The notes under the pieces were generated by a model. The model had not been told where the DNA came from and made no database searches. It saw nothing but the letters and a program-made list of their open reading frames with translations. 64,000 nt of DNA, from the NCBI RefSeq assembly GCF_029223865.1, contig NZ_CP119520.1:3286001-3350000 (forward strand), written 5' to 3'. Source of the DNA: Telluria mixta (GTDB lineage Bacteria > Pseudomonadota > Gammaproteobacteria > Burkholderiales > Burkholderiaceae_D). Positions 41,559 through 50,746 of the stretch are shown here, piece by piece (positions within the stretch are counted from its first letter, which is position 1; each line of letters opens with the position of its first letter). The translations under genes and the position numbers were made by a program.

Positions 41559-42473
41559 ATGAGTGCCGTTCTCGACAATCACCTGAAAGACAAGGCGGCG
41601 GTCGTCGCCCAGGCGCCGCGCAAGGCCACCAATACGCTGGAGCCAAGCTGGGTGCGCTATGCGCTGATCGCCGTGGCGCTGCTGTTCCTCACGCTGTTCC
41701 TGTTCGTGCCGCTCGTGGCCGTGTTCACCGAAGCCCTGAAGAAGGGCTGGGACACGTACAAGGAAGCCGTCATCGATCCGGACGCGCTGTCCGCCATCAA
41801 GCTGACATTCATCGCCGCCGGCATCGCCGTGCCGCTGAACCTCGTGTTCGGCGTGGCCGCCGCGTGGACCATCGCCAAGTTCGACTTCCCCGGCAAGAGC
41901 ATCCTGCTGTCGCTGATCGACCTGCCGTTCTCCGTGTCGCCCGTGATCGCGGGCCTGATCTATGTGCTGCTGTTCGGTTCGCAGGGCTGGTTCGGCCCGT
42001 GGCTGATGGACCACGACATCAAGATCCTGTTCGCCGTGCCGGGCATCGTGCTGGCGACCATCTTCGTCACGTTCCCGTTCGTCGCCCGCGAACTGATCCC
42101 GCTGATGCAGGCGCAGGGCAGCGAAGAGGAAGAGGCGGCCCTCGTGCTGGGCGCGTCCGGCTGGAAGACCTTCTTCAAGGTCACGCTCCCGAACATCAAG
42201 TGGGGCCTGCTGTACGGCGTGATCCTCTGTAACGCCCGGGCGATGGGCGAGTTCGGCGCCGTGTCGGTCGTCTCCGGCCACATCCGCGGCGAGACGAACA
42301 CGATGCCGCTGCAGGTCGAGATCCTCTACAACGAATACAACTTCACCGCCGCGTTCGCGATCGCGTCGCTGCTGGCACTGCTGGCCCTCGTGACCCTGGC
42401 GGTGAAAACCTTTATCGAATGGCGCATGCACCAGGCCCGGAAGGCCAGCGTGCAGGACCACACCACGGAGTAA
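41559..42473 (+). CDS. cysW: Sulfate/thiosulfate ABC permease CysW
   Basis: A 304-residue partner permease. It shows [22 protein letters not shown] and the EAA loop [25 protein letters not shown], then [21 protein letters not shown], a CysW hallmark. The start ATG at 41559 overlaps the end region of cysT by spacing of 1 base. Confidence 0.96.
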   Translation: MSAVLDNHLKDKAAVVAQAPRKATNTLEPSWVRYALIAVALLFLTLFLFVPLVAVFTEALKKGWDTYKEAVIDPDALSAIKLTFIAAGIAVPLNLVFGVAAAWTIAKFDFPGKSILLSLIDLPFSVSPVIAGLIYVLLFGSQGWFGPWLMDHDIKILFAVPGIVLATIFVTFPFVARELIPLMQAQGSEEEEAALVLGASGWKTFFKVTLPNIKWGLLYGVILCNARAMGEFGAVSVVSGHIRGETNTMPLQVEILYNEYNFTAAFAIASLLALLALVTLAVKTFIEWRMHQARKASVQDHTTE

Positions 42474-42477
42474 TACC

Positions 42478-43551
42478 ATGACGATCGAAGTCCAACACAT
42501 CCGCAAGCAGTTCGGCCAGTTCACGGCCCTGGACGACGTGTCGCTGAAGTTTGCCGACGGCGAGCTGACGGCGCTGCTGGGCCCGTCCGGCTGCGGCAAG
42601 ACCACGCTGCTGCGCATCATCGCCGGCCTGGAGTTCCCGGACGCGGGCCGCGTGCTGCTCGACGGCGACGACGCGTCGAACCGCCATGTGCGCGAGCGCC
42701 AGGTCGGTTTCGTGTTCCAGCATTACGCGCTGTTCAAGCACATGACCGTGTTCGAGAACGTCGCCTTCGGCCTGCGCGTCAAGCCGCGCAAGGAGCGTCC
42801 GTCGGAAGCAGTGATCCGCGAGAAAGTGAAAAAGCTGCTGGAGCTCGTGCAGCTGGACTGGATTGCCGACCGCTATCCGCCGCAACTGTCCGGCGGCCAG
42901 CGCCAGCGCATCGCCCTCGCGCGCGCCCTCGCCGTGGAGCCCCGCGTGCTGCTGCTGGACGAACCGTTCGGCGCGCTCGATGCGAAAGTGCGCAAGGAAC
43001 TGCGCCGCTGGCTGCGCCAGCTGCACGACGAGCTGCACGTGACGTCGATCTTCGTCACCCACGACCAGGAAGAGGCGCTCGAAGTGGCGGACCAGGTCGT
43101 CCTGATGAACAAGGGCCATATCGAGCAGCTGGGCACGCCTAGCGACGTGTACAACCACCCCGTGTCGCCATTCGTCTACGGCTTCCTGGGCAACGTCAAC
43201 CTGTTCCACGGCCGCGTGAACGACGGCGTGCTGGCCAGCGGCGACGCCACGTTCCACGCGCCCCAGTTCGCGGACGTGAAGAACGGCGAAGGCATCGCCT
43301 ACGTCCGTCCCCACGACCTCGACGTCGAGCGCTATGTCGCAGGCGGGGAGGGGGTCGCGGTGAAACTGCGCCGCGCGCACGCGATCGGCCCGCTGGCCCA
43401 GCTGGACCTGGAGCGCGCCGACAACGCCCAGATCATCGAAGCCGTCATCCCGAACGAGCGCTATCGCGAACTGGGACTGCGCGACGGCGAGACGCTGCTG
43501 GTGAAACCCAAGCGCATGCACGTATTTGTTGATCAGGGAGCGGACATATGA
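42478..43551 (+). CDS. cysA: Sulfate/thiosulfate ABC ATPase CysA
   Basis: A 357-residue ATPase. Walker [12 protein letters not shown] (~37), signature [15 protein letters not shown] (~138), Walker [13 protein letters not shown], and a C-terminal TOBE-like regulatory domain ([12 protein letters not shown]). The 3' end overlaps the LysR gene by 4 bases (ATGA), so regulator and transporter are coupled. Confidence 0.97.
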   Translation: MTIEVQHIRKQFGQFTALDDVSLKFADGELTALLGPSGCGKTTLLRIIAGLEFPDAGRVLLDGDDASNRHVRERQVGFVFQHYALFKHMTVFENVAFGLRVKPRKERPSEAVIREKVKKLLELVQLDWIADRYPPQLSGGQRQRIALARALAVEPRVLLLDEPFGALDAKVRKELRRWLRQLHDELHVTSIFVTHDQEEALEVADQVVLMNKGHIEQLGTPSDVYNHPVSPFVYGFLGNVNLFHGRVNDGVLASGDATFHAPQFADVKNGEGIAYVRPHDLDVERYVAGGEGVAVKLRRAHAIGPLAQLDLERADNAQIIEAVIPNERYRELGLRDGETLLVKPKRMHVFVDQGADI

Positions 43552-44480
43552 ATTTCCAGCAGTTGCGTTCGGTGCGCGAAGCCGCGCGCCGCAATTTTAA
43601 TTTGACCGATGTGGCGAATGCCCTGTTCACGTCGCAGCCGGGCGTGTCGCGCCAGATCCGTGAGCTGGAGGACGAGCTGGGCGTCGTCATCTTCGAGCGC
43701 AACGGCAAGCGCCTGACCGGCCTCACGGATCCGGGCAAGGGCATCCTGAAGATCATCGAGCGCCTGCTCGTCGAAGCGGAAAACCTGCAGCAGGCCAGCA
43801 GCGAATACGCCGCGCAGGACAGCGGCACGCTGACGGTCGCCGTCACCCACACGCAGGCGCGCTATGCGCTGCCGCAGGTGGTGCAGGCGTTCCGTACGGC
43901 GTTCCCGGGCGTGCGCATCGCCCTGCAGCAGAGTGCGCCGGAACACATCGCGGAATGGGTGCTGTCGGGCCGCGCCGACATCGGCATCGCGACGGAAGGC
44001 CTGTCGACGTTCCCCGACCTCGTGTCGTTCCCGTGCTACCGCTGGAGCCACCTCGTCGTCGTGCCGGATGGTCATCCGCTGCTGCAGCAGTCGCCCATCA
44101 AACTGTCCGACCTGGCCGAATTCCCGCTGATCACGTACGACGTGGGCTTTACCGGCCGCAGCCACATCGACGCCGCGTTCGCCGCTGCCGGCGTGAGCCC
44201 GGACATCATGCTGACGGCGATGGATTCGGACGTCATCAAGCAATACGTGTCGCTGGGGATGGGTGTCGGTATTGTCGCCTCGATGGCGTTCGACCACGGC
44301 CGCGACCGCGGGCTGCGTGCGATCGAGTCGTCGCATTTGTTCGCGCCGAACGTGACGCGTCTCGCGGTGCGCCGCGGTGCCTACCTGCGCGCGTATGCCT
44401 ATGACTTCATTGAGCGCTTCGCGCAGGGCTTTACCAAGATGGATATCGAGAAGGCGCTGCATCCGGTGGTAGCGGATTAA
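43548..44480 (+). CDS. cysB: CysB/Cbl-type LysR regulator
   Basis: A 310-residue LysR regulator. The start [20 protein letters not shown] and the helix-turn-helix [24 protein letters not shown] match CysB/Cbl, not general LysR proteins. The C-terminal sensor domain includes [18 protein letters not shown]. It controls sulfate assimilation in response to O-acetylserine or adenylylsulfate. Which of CysB or Cbl is meant cannot be told from sequence alone. It is translationally coupled to cysA. Confidence 0.92.
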   Translation: MNFQQLRSVREAARRNFNLTDVANALFTSQPGVSRQIRELEDELGVVIFERNGKRLTGLTDPGKGILKIIERLLVEAENLQQASSEYAAQDSGTLTVAVTHTQARYALPQVVQAFRTAFPGVRIALQQSAPEHIAEWVLSGRADIGIATEGLSTFPDLVSFPCYRWSHLVVVPDGHPLLQQSPIKLSDLAEFPLITYDVGFTGRSHIDAAFAAAGVSPDIMLTAMDSDVIKQYVSLGMGVGIVASMAFDHGRDRGLRAIESSHLFAPNVTRLAVRRGAYLRAYAYDFIERFAQGFTKMDIEKALHPVVAD

Positions 44481-44516
44481 AAGCCGCTACACACAATCGA
44501 ACGCAACATAAACCAA

Positions 44517-44594
44517 CGTCATTCCCGCGCAGGCGGGAATGACGGTTTATGGGCTAATCCTCATACTTGGGTCCCCGCCTCCGCGGGGACGACG
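44517..44594. repeat. Second pair of REP-like palindromes
   Basis: CGTCATTCCCGCG...CGGGAATGACG (44517-44544) and TTGGGTCCCCGCC...GGGGACGACG (44567-44594) lie convergently between the LysR and pyrD genes, 36 bases after the LysR stop. They are relatives of the pair at 33696-33782. Confidence 0.75.
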
Positions 44595-44614
44595 TGCTAG
44601 GGCAAACGCCCTTG

Positions 44615-45658
44615 TCAGCGTTGCGCGCGCAGCGCGTCTGCGCACTCGCGCACGAGTGCGGGCCCCCGGTAGATCAGGCCGCTGTACAACTGCACGAGCT
44701 GGGCGCCCGCATCGATCTTGGCCTTCGCATCGCGTCCGCTCAGGATGCCGCCCACGCCGATGATCGGCACGGCGGTGCCGACTTCGGCCCTGAGCGCACG
44801 GATCACGATGGTCGACTGCTCGAACACGGGTGCGCCCGACAGGCCGCCCTGTTCGGTCGCGTGGCGCATGCCTTCCACGTCGCGGCGGGCCAGCGTGGTA
44901 TTGGTGGCGATCACGCCATCGATGCCGTGACGGACGAGGGCGCCGCCGATATTGCGGATCTGGTCGCCGTCGACGTCCGGCGCGATCTTCAGCGCCAGCG
45001 GCACGTAGTGGCCGTACTTGTCGGCCAGGCGCGACTGTTCTTCCTTCAGCTGCGACAGCAGGGCATCCAGTTCGGACGCGCCCTGCAGCTGGCGCAGGTT
45101 CTTCGTATTCGGCGACGAAATATTCACGGTGACGTAGCTGGCATACGGATACACCTTGCGCAGGCAAGCCACGTAGTCGTCGGCCGCGCGTTCAATGGGC
45201 GTGTCGGCGTTCTTGCCGATGTTCAGGCCCAGCACGCCCTGGCGTTCCTGATAGAAGCGCGATGCCTGGACGTTGGCGACGAAGGCGTCGACGCCGCCGT
45301 TGTTGAAGCCCATCCGGTTGATGATGCCGCGCGCGGCCGGCAGGCGGAACATGCGCGGCCGCGGATTGCCCGGCTGGGCACGCGGCGTCACGGTGCCGAT
45401 CTCGATGGAGCCGAAGCCGAGGGCAGCCAGGCCGTCGATGTAGGCGCCGTCCTTGTCCAGGCCGGCGGCCAGGCCGACCGGGTTCGGGAACGTGATGCCC
45501 ATGACCGTGCGCGGATCCGGTTTCGGTTTCCTGACGATGCCCGTCAATCCCAATGCCGCCGCGCGGCGCAGGGCGGGCAGGGTGACGTTGTGGGCCGTTT
45601 CGGGATCGAGAGAGAACAGCAGCGGGCGGGCGAGGGCGTACAGGAGTTTGTCGGACAT
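44615..45658 (-). CDS. pyrD: Dihydroorotate dehydrogenase (quinone)
   Basis: A 347-residue class 2 enzyme, oxidising dihydroorotate to orotate with quinone in pyrimidine synthesis. An N-terminal membrane-association helix (~1-35) precedes the barrel. Motifs are [31 protein letters not shown], the catalytic-Ser region [14 protein letters not shown] (~175), and [11 protein letters not shown]. The gene is downstream of bpt with 67 bases between. Confidence 0.97.
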   Translation of the reverse strand: MSDKLLYALARPLLFSLDPETAHNVTLPALRRAAALGLTGIVRKPKPDPRTVMGITFPNPVGLAAGLDKDGAYIDGLAALGFGSIEIGTVTPRAQPGNPRPRMFRLPAARGIINRMGFNNGGVDAFVANVQASRFYQERQGVLGLNIGKNADTPIERAADDYVACLRKVYPYASYVTVNISSPNTKNLRQLQGASELDALLSQLKEEQSRLADKYGHYVPLALKIAPDVDGDQIRNIGGALVRHGIDGVIATNTTLARRDVEGMRHATEQGGLSGAPVFEQSTIVIRALRAEVGTAVPIIGVGGILSGRDAKAKIDAGAQLVQLYSGLIYRGPALVRECADALRAQR

Positions 45659-45725
45659 GGTGGCCTAATCGAGAATTCGCGACATTTTACCTTGTGTGGC
45701 AGCAATACCGCATGTCCTTCGGCCT

Positions 45726-46454
45726 TCAACGATCCAGCACACCCCATACGCCGTCAATACGGGCTTCCAGCGGCTTGAAATTGATCTTGTACGCCATCTT
45801 CGGGCTCTGCTCGATCCAGTAACCGAGGTAGACGTAGGGCAGGCCCAGTTCGCGCGCCTGGCCGATCTGCCACATGACGTTGTACGTACCGAACGAGGCG
45901 CCGGCCACGTCCGGGTCGAAGAACGTGTAGACGGACGACAGGCCGTCCGACAGCACGTCGATGATCGACACCATGCGCAACGTCCCGTCCGGCTCGCGGA
46001 ATTCCACGAGGCGCGTGTTGACGCGGCTCTGCAGCAGGAATTGCGCGTACTGGTCGCGGCTGTCCTGGTCCATGCCGCCGCCCACGTGGCGCGTGGTCTG
46101 GTAGCGCAGGTACAGTGCATAGTGCTCGTCGGAGAACGACAGGTTGGCCACCATCGCCGTCAGGTCCTCGTGATGCTTCCACGCGCGCCGCTGGCTGCGG
46201 TTGGGCGTGAAGCGCTCGGCGGCGACGCGCACGGGGATGCAGGCCCGGCAGCCGTCGCAATAGGGACGGTAGGTGAAGATGCCGCTGCGGCGGAAACCGT
46301 TGCGCACGAGTTCCGAATACACGTCCGCATTGATCAGGTGCGACGGCGTGGCGACCTGCGAGCGGGCCTGGCGTGCGTCGAGGTAGCTGCAAGGATACGG
46401 TGCCGTCGTATAGAACTGCAGCGTGGAAAATGGCAGATCATTCAGGTGCGTCAT
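45726..46454 (-). CDS. bpt: Aspartate/glutamate leucyl-tRNA-protein transferase
   Basis: A 242-residue Bpt protein (ATE superfamily). The N-terminal cysteine motif CDGCRACIP (~66-74) and the C-terminal [13 protein letters not shown] segment ([16 protein letters not shown]) define the family. It attaches leucine to N-terminal Asp/Glu, creating N-degrons for ClpS-ClpAP. It is next to aat, the Leu/Phe-transferase of the same pathway, a layout common in Betaproteobacteria. Confidence 0.96.
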   Translation of the reverse strand: MTHLNDLPFSTLQFYTTAPYPCSYLDARQARSQVATPSHLINADVYSELVRNGFRRSGIFTYRPYCDGCRACIPVRVAAERFTPNRSQRRAWKHHEDLTAMVANLSFSDEHYALYLRYQTTRHVGGGMDQDSRDQYAQFLLQSRVNTRLVEFREPDGTLRMVSIIDVLSDGLSSVYTFFDPDVAGASFGTYNVMWQIGQARELGLPYVYLGYWIEQSPKMAYKINFKPLEARIDGVWGVLDR

Positions 46455-46515
46455 GCAAAGCTCTCGGAACGACGTGTGTTGGACCCATTGTAGCCAAAGA
46501 CGGCGCCGCGCACCG

Positions 46516-47238
46516 TTAGGTGGTCAACGGTGACGCGACTTCCCAGCGCGCGATCGGCGGTTCCTGGATCGCCTGGCGCAGGTGCTGCAGGAATTCCCGG
46601 CGCGGGATCGGCACGGCACCGAGCGAGGCCAGGTGGCCCGTCTCCTGCTGGCAGTCGATCATCGTGACGCCGTGGTTGCGCAAGAAGGCGACCAGGTAGG
46701 CCAGCGCGACCTTCGACGCGTCCGACACGCGCGCGAACATCGATTCGCCGTAGAACATGCGGCCGATGCAGACGCCGTAGGCGCCGCCGACCAGCTCGCC
46801 GTCCAGCCACACTTCGGACGAGTGCGCAAAACCCATGCGGTGCAGGCCCGTGTAGCCGGCGATGATGTCTTCCGAGATCCACGTGCCGGGCCCGTCCTTG
46901 CGGGGCGCGGCGCAGGCACGCATCACGGCTTCGAAGGCGCCGTCGAAGCGCACGACCCACGGCCCGCCGGCCTGGCGGCTGCGCTCGATCTTGCGCAGCG
47001 TCTTCTGGAGGCTTGCGCTGACCTTGAAGCGGTCGGTGTACAGCACCATGCGCGGGTCGGTGCTCCACCAGAGGATCGGCTGGCCTTCGGAAAACCAGGG
47101 GAAGATGCCGTTCCGGTACGCCTGCAGCAGGCGTTGCGGCGAGAGGTCCGCGCCGGCCGCGAGCAGGCCCGGCGCGTCGGTCGTCAACGCCTCGGACACG
47201 TCGGGAAACGGCGTATGGGCCTCGAGCCAGGGGATCAT
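46516..47238 (-). CDS. aat: Leucyl/phenylalanyl-tRNA-protein transferase
   Basis: A 240-residue Aat. Landmarks are [67 protein letters not shown] and [20 protein letters not shown]. It appends Leu/Phe to N-terminal Lys/Arg proteins. Start at 47238, 13 bases after the NUDIX stop, in one operon with nudix, bpt and pyrD. Confidence 0.97.
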   Translation of the reverse strand: MIPWLEAHTPFPDVSEALTTDAPGLLAAGADLSPQRLLQAYRNGIFPWFSEGQPILWWSTDPRMVLYTDRFKVSASLQKTLRKIERSRQAGGPWVVRFDGAFEAVMRACAAPRKDGPGTWISEDIIAGYTGLHRMGFAHSSEVWLDGELVGGAYGVCIGRMFYGESMFARVSDASKVALAYLVAFLRNHGVTMIDCQQETGHLASLGAVPIPRREFLQHLRQAIQEPPIARWEVASPLTT

Positions 47239-47251
47239 CGTCGTGCGTGTT

Positions 47252-47836
47252 TCAGTCGGGTTGGACGGGCGCCCGCATCGGGCCCGCGATGTCGCGGGTG
47301 TGGAATTCATAGGTGCCGCCGCTTTCGCGCATCCGCGCGCGGTCGGCGAAGAACAGTTCGAGCGTCGTGCGGATCGTGGGGAAGGCCAGGTCGCCCCACG
47401 GGATCTCGGCTTCGCTGAACAATTGCACGTCCAGGCTTTCGATGCCAGGGGCAAAGTCCAGGTCGACGAGGCGCGCCAGATAGAACATATGGACCTGGTG
47501 CACGTGCACGACGTTCAGCAGGGTGAACAGATTGCCCAGTTCGATGTTGGCGCCCGCTTCCTCTTCCGTTTCGCGTGCGGCGGCCGCGCCGGTGGTCTCG
47601 CCGTTTTCCATGAAGCCGGCCGGCAGCGTCCAGTAGCCGTAGCGCGGCTCGATGGCGCGCTTGCACAGCAGGACCTTCAGTTCGCCGTCCTGTTCCCACA
47701 CGGGGATCGAGCCGATCACCATCTTCGGGTTCTGGTAGTGGATCGTGCCGCAATGGGTGCACACGAAACGCGGACGGTTGTCGCCCTCGGGGATGGCCAC
47801 CGTGACCGGGTGGGCGCACTCGGAACAGAATTTCAT
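47252..47836 (-). CDS. NUDIX hydrolase with N-terminal zinc ribbon
   Basis: A 194-residue hydrolase. An N-terminal zinc ribbon (CSEC ... CTHC, residues 4-7 and ~27-30) is followed by the NUDIX box [22 protein letters not shown] (core E-x7-RExxEE-xG intact). Ribbon plus NUDIX resembles NudC (NADH/NAD-RNA pyrophosphatase) but is shorter, so the substrate is a nucleoside diphosphate derivative of unknown identity. Likely first gene of the aat-bpt-pyrD operon. Confidence 0.9.
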   Translation of the reverse strand: MKFCSECAHPVTVAIPEGDNRPRFVCTHCGTIHYQNPKMVIGSIPVWEQDGELKVLLCKRAIEPRYGYWTLPAGFMENGETTGAAAARETEEEAGANIELGNLFTLLNVVHVHQVHMFYLARLVDLDFAPGIESLDVQLFSEAEIPWGDLAFPTIRTTLELFFADRARMRESGGTYEFHTRDIAGPMRAPVQPD

Positions 47837-47966
47837 AGGAAACGGATGAATTGAATTGCCTTTACTTTACCACTGTATTGGGGGCGACTGGGCCGCAATC
47901 CGCCGGCGCTTCGCACCCCGGCGGAGGCAGCTTATGCTGCGATCCGGGCGAGCCGGAGAACTGCGA

Positions 47967-47995
47967 TTGCCTAAAGTGTGGAAGGTGCGTATAAT
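47967..47995 (+). promoter_or_regulatory. Promoter of tRNA-fMet
   Basis: TTGCCT (47967-47972), a 17-base spacer and a perfect TATAAT (47990-47995); the mature tRNA begins 13 bases later. Confidence 0.9.
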
Positions 47996-48008
47996 ACGAA
48001 TCATCAGA

Positions 48009-48085
48009 CGCGGGGTGGAGCAGTCTGGCAGCTCGTCGGGCTCATAACCCGAAGGTCACAGGTTCAAATCCTGTCCCCGCAACCA
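48009..48085 (+). tRNA. Initiator tRNA-fMet (anticodon CAU)
   Basis: A 77-base tRNA with encoded CCA. It has the initiator hallmarks: unpaired C1 opposite A72 (CGCGGGG ... CCCCGCA ACCA), three G-C pairs flanking the anticodon loop (CGGGCTCATAACCCG) and a D-arm AGCAGTCTGGCAGCT. It carries formylmethionine for translation start. Confidence 0.98.
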
Positions 48086-48091
48086 GATTCC

Positions 48092-48128
48092 AAAGCCGCT
48101 GATCCTGTTCCGGATCAGCGGCTTTTTC
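48092..48128 (+). terminator. Terminator of tRNA-fMet
   Basis: The 14-bp stem AAAGCCGCTGATCC / GGATCAGCGGCTTT, then TTCATTTT. It starts 7 bases after the tRNA. Confidence 0.93.
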
Positions 48129-48245
48129 ATTTTGGGCCGGCCGCGCCGGCCCGTTCGACCCGTCTCAAGCATACCAACGATCCCCGCAACGATCGCCGCC
48201 CGGCCCGGTCGAAGTCTCCGTGTGCGTTGAAAGCGGAGCCAACGA

Positions 48246-48668
48246 ATGATTACTGTGGAAGACATCAACGAGGCGTGGGGCTGGACCGGCCTCCACGCCG
48301 TCGAGGTGCTGGGCGAGAACGCCTTCGGCAATCTGATCGTCCGCGACGAGGACGGCATGTACTGGCGCCTGTCGCCGCAAGACCTGCGCTGCGAACCGGT
48401 GGCCGAAGACCGCGCCGCCCTCGACGCCCTGTCGTACAACCAGGAATTCCTCGATGGCTGGTACATGCCCGAGCAGGTCCGCCTGGCCGAGACGGCCCTG
48501 GGCCCGCTGACGGCCGGGCGCAAGTATTGTCTGAAAATACCCAGTGCGCTGGGCGGGCACTACGGGCGCGACAACCTGGCCATGGTGCCGCTGCCGGAAC
48601 TGATCCGGTTCGCCGGCGAAGGCGCCCAGCAGTTCGACGGGCTGCCGCGCTGGCAGGACTACAACTAG
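48246..48668 (+). CDS. Orphan Tdi1-like (DUF1851) T6SS-immunity-type protein
   Basis: A 140-residue soluble protein. The core YCLKIPSALGGHYGRDNLAMVPLPELIRFAGEGAQQ (~95-130) matches the DUF1851/Tdi1 domain found in immunity proteins against T6SS DNase effectors (Tde). No effector, VgrG or other T6SS gene is near. The N-terminal half (EDINEAWGWTG, HAVEVLGENAFGNLIVRDEDGMYWRLSP) also fits a DUF1851-type entry. The gene sits 160 bases after tRNA-fMet, a frequent insertion site. Function as immunity is inferred from the family only. Confidence 0.75.
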   Translation: MITVEDINEAWGWTGLHAVEVLGENAFGNLIVRDEDGMYWRLSPQDLRCEPVAEDRAALDALSYNQEFLDGWYMPEQVRLAETALGPLTAGRKYCLKIPSALGGHYGRDNLAMVPLPELIRFAGEGAQQFDGLPRWQDYN

Positions 48669-48767
48669 AGCCTGGAACCGCCGCAGCAGGCCGACCGGGT
48701 GACGGGCTGCTCGTCCATCGGGCACCACAAGCGGGACGGCCGCGCCTTGTGGCGGCACAAAGCGGCG

Positions 48768-49652
48768 TCAGCCGGCGGGCTGGTTCAGGCTGGCCCAGAG
48801 GTAGGCCGCAGCCATCGTGCGGTGCGGACGATAGGCTTCGAGAAATGCTTCGGCTTCGCGCATGCCGGGCCGCTCGCCGCCCGTCAGCCGGCCGATGGCG
48901 TTACGCACGGCCACGTCGCCGTGCAGCGAGCAATCGGCGTAGCCCCAGCCGCGCAGCAGCGCATAGTTGACGGTCCACGGGCCGATGCCCTTGACCGCGA
49001 GCAGGCGCTCGCTCACGCCGGCCGGGTCATCACTGCGGTCCAGCGGCAGCGCGCCGTCGGCCACGAGGCGGGCGAAGCGCAGCAGCGTCTCCGCCTTTGC
49101 GCCGGAAAATTTTCGACTGGTCAGTTGATCGAGATCTAGACGGGCCACGTCGGCCGCCTCCGGATAGCACCACAGGCCGCTCGAATGCGGCCGTCCCGCC
49201 AGGCCGATGAACGTGCGGCGCAGGGAAATGGCGAACGGCAGGTTGATCTGCTGGCCGATGATGGCCCACGTCAGCGCCTCGAACACGGTGGCCGACTGGA
49301 TGACGCGCAGGCCCGGCTGGCGCGCGACGACGGGGCCGAACAACGGATCGTCGCGCACGGCCTGCTCGAACGGCGCGGGGTCGATGCGCAGGCCCAGCAT
49401 GTTCACGAGGGCGTCGTGGATTGCAGCCGCCGAGACGGTGCCGTCGCTCTCGACGACGCACTCGGCGCGGTCCGCATGCAGCGCGATGTCGATCAGCGTC
49501 GGCACGCCACCCAGCAGCACGCCCTTGCGGATGCGGCCCGCGTCCGCGTCGACGACTTCGGCCAGCGCATCGGCATCGCGGCCATGGAACGTACAGGCGT
49601 CCGCGTGCCGATAACCGGCAGGCAGCGCGATCGTATGACGGCTGTGGCTCAT
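48768..49652 (-). CDS. alkA: AlkA-type DNA-3-methyladenine glycosylase II
   Basis: A 294-residue HhH-GPD DNA glycosylase that removes alkylated purines in base excision repair. The helix-hairpin-helix segment is LLAVKGIGPWTVNYALLRG (~225-243) and the catalytic Asp is in CSLHGDVAVRNAI. The N-terminal ~80 residues form the AlkA beta domain. It starts at 49652 with a 4-base overlap of the upstream EamA gene, so they are coupled. Confidence 0.93.
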   Translation of the reverse strand: MSHSRHTIALPAGYRHADACTFHGRDADALAEVVDADAGRIRKGVLLGGVPTLIDIALHADRAECVVESDGTVSAAAIHDALVNMLGLRIDPAPFEQAVRDDPLFGPVVARQPGLRVIQSATVFEALTWAIIGQQINLPFAISLRRTFIGLAGRPHSSGLWCYPEAADVARLDLDQLTSRKFSGAKAETLLRFARLVADGALPLDRSDDPAGVSERLLAVKGIGPWTVNYALLRGWGYADCSLHGDVAVRNAIGRLTGGERPGMREAEAFLEAYRPHRTMAAAYLWASLNQPAG

Positions 49653-50545
49653 TTGCTGGATGCCGGCACCGGCGCGGTGCGGCCGAAGCGGGGAACGAAG
49701 CCGGTGACGAACGCGGTGCCGACCAGCGTGATGGCCGAGCCCACGATCGTGTACCAGCCGATCGCCTCGCCGAGGAACAGCGCGCCCCACAGGATGCCGA
49801 AGACGGGGCTCAGGAACGTGACGGTGAGGGCGGACGTCGTGCCGACTTGCTCGATCAGCCTGAAGTACAGGATGTACGCGATGCCGCTGCACAGCACACC
49901 CAGTGCGATCACGGCGCCGACGATGCCCACGGTCGGCGCGCCGGCGGGCGGGAACAGGGGCAGGGCGGGCAGGACCATCAATGCGGACGTCCACATCGTG
50001 CCGTGCGCGTTGGCGAAGGGCTCCACGCTTTTCGCCGTGCGCGCGTACAGGCTCGCGACGCTGTAGCTCAACGCGGCCACCAGCGCGGCGGCGACGGCGA
50101 GGCCGGCGCCGGGGCGGCTCGTCGCGTGGTCGAAGCCGACGAGCAGCGCGACACCGACGGTGCCGAGCACGAGGCCCAGGGCCGTCCGCGCGCGGATCGC
50201 CTGGCGGCTCCACACGGCGCCGAGCAGCGCGCCCCACATCGGCGCGGTCGCGTTCAGCACGGCCAGCACCGACGCCGGCAAGGTGCGCGCCGCGAACGCG
50301 AACAGCAGGAACGGGAACGCGGAGTTGAAGAAGCCGAGGATGAAGTAATGCTTCCAGTGGGCGCGCAGGTCGAGGCGCTTCTTGAGGACGACGCCGACGA
50401 TGGCGAGGAACAGCGCCGCGAACAGCACGCGGAATTCGATGAGCACCGCGGGGCCGAGTGTCGGCGCGCTGATGCGCATGAACAGGAAGGAGCCGCCCCA
50501 GATGGAGGCAAGCAGGATGAGGCGCAGCAGGTTGGCAGTGTTCAT
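49649..50545 (-). CDS. EamA/DMT-superfamily transporter
   Basis: A 298-residue ten-helix transporter. Two EamA repeats: IWGGSFLFMRISAPTLGPAVLIEFRV and ALSYSVASLYARTAKSVEPFANA followed by GTTSALTVTFLSPVFGILWGALFLGEAIGW. Substrate unknown. Start at 50545 follows an AGGAACC stretch. It overlaps alkA by ATGA. Confidence 0.92.
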   Translation of the reverse strand: MNTANLLRLILLASIWGGSFLFMRISAPTLGPAVLIEFRVLFAALFLAIVGVVLKKRLDLRAHWKHYFILGFFNSAFPFLLFAFAARTLPASVLAVLNATAPMWGALLGAVWSRQAIRARTALGLVLGTVGVALLVGFDHATSRPGAGLAVAAALVAALSYSVASLYARTAKSVEPFANAHGTMWTSALMVLPALPLFPPAGAPTVGIVGAVIALGVLCSGIAYILYFRLIEQVGTTSALTVTFLSPVFGILWGALFLGEAIGWYTIVGSAITLVGTAFVTGFVPRFGRTAPVPASSK

Positions 50546-50696
50546 GGTTCCTGGATCGGTATCAGGTCGGGCCGGCGCCGGATGATGGACGCGCGGGCTT
50601 CCTTCGCCTTCCCGTTTCTTGCGCTCGAATTGCGCGACGGGGGCGGGGAATTGGTAATGATACAAAAAGGTGGGAAACCCTGCCGGAGGGGGCATG

Positions 50697-50720
50697 AAAA
50701 GGGGCCGCAAGCGCGGCCCT
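50697..50720 (-). terminator. Terminator at the end of the ribF-dut cluster
   Basis: On the minus strand AGGGCCGC-GCTT-GCGGCCCC then TTTT, 27 bases after the stop of the M48-like gene. Confidence 0.75.
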
Positions 50721-50746
50721 GGTCGATCACGCGGATGCGTCGATGC

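Noticed and set aside
44469..44490. Terminator at GTAGCGG...CCGCTAC across the LysR stop
   Set aside because: A short 7-bp stem followed by mixed sequence, not a T-run; the REP pair further on is the more evident structure.
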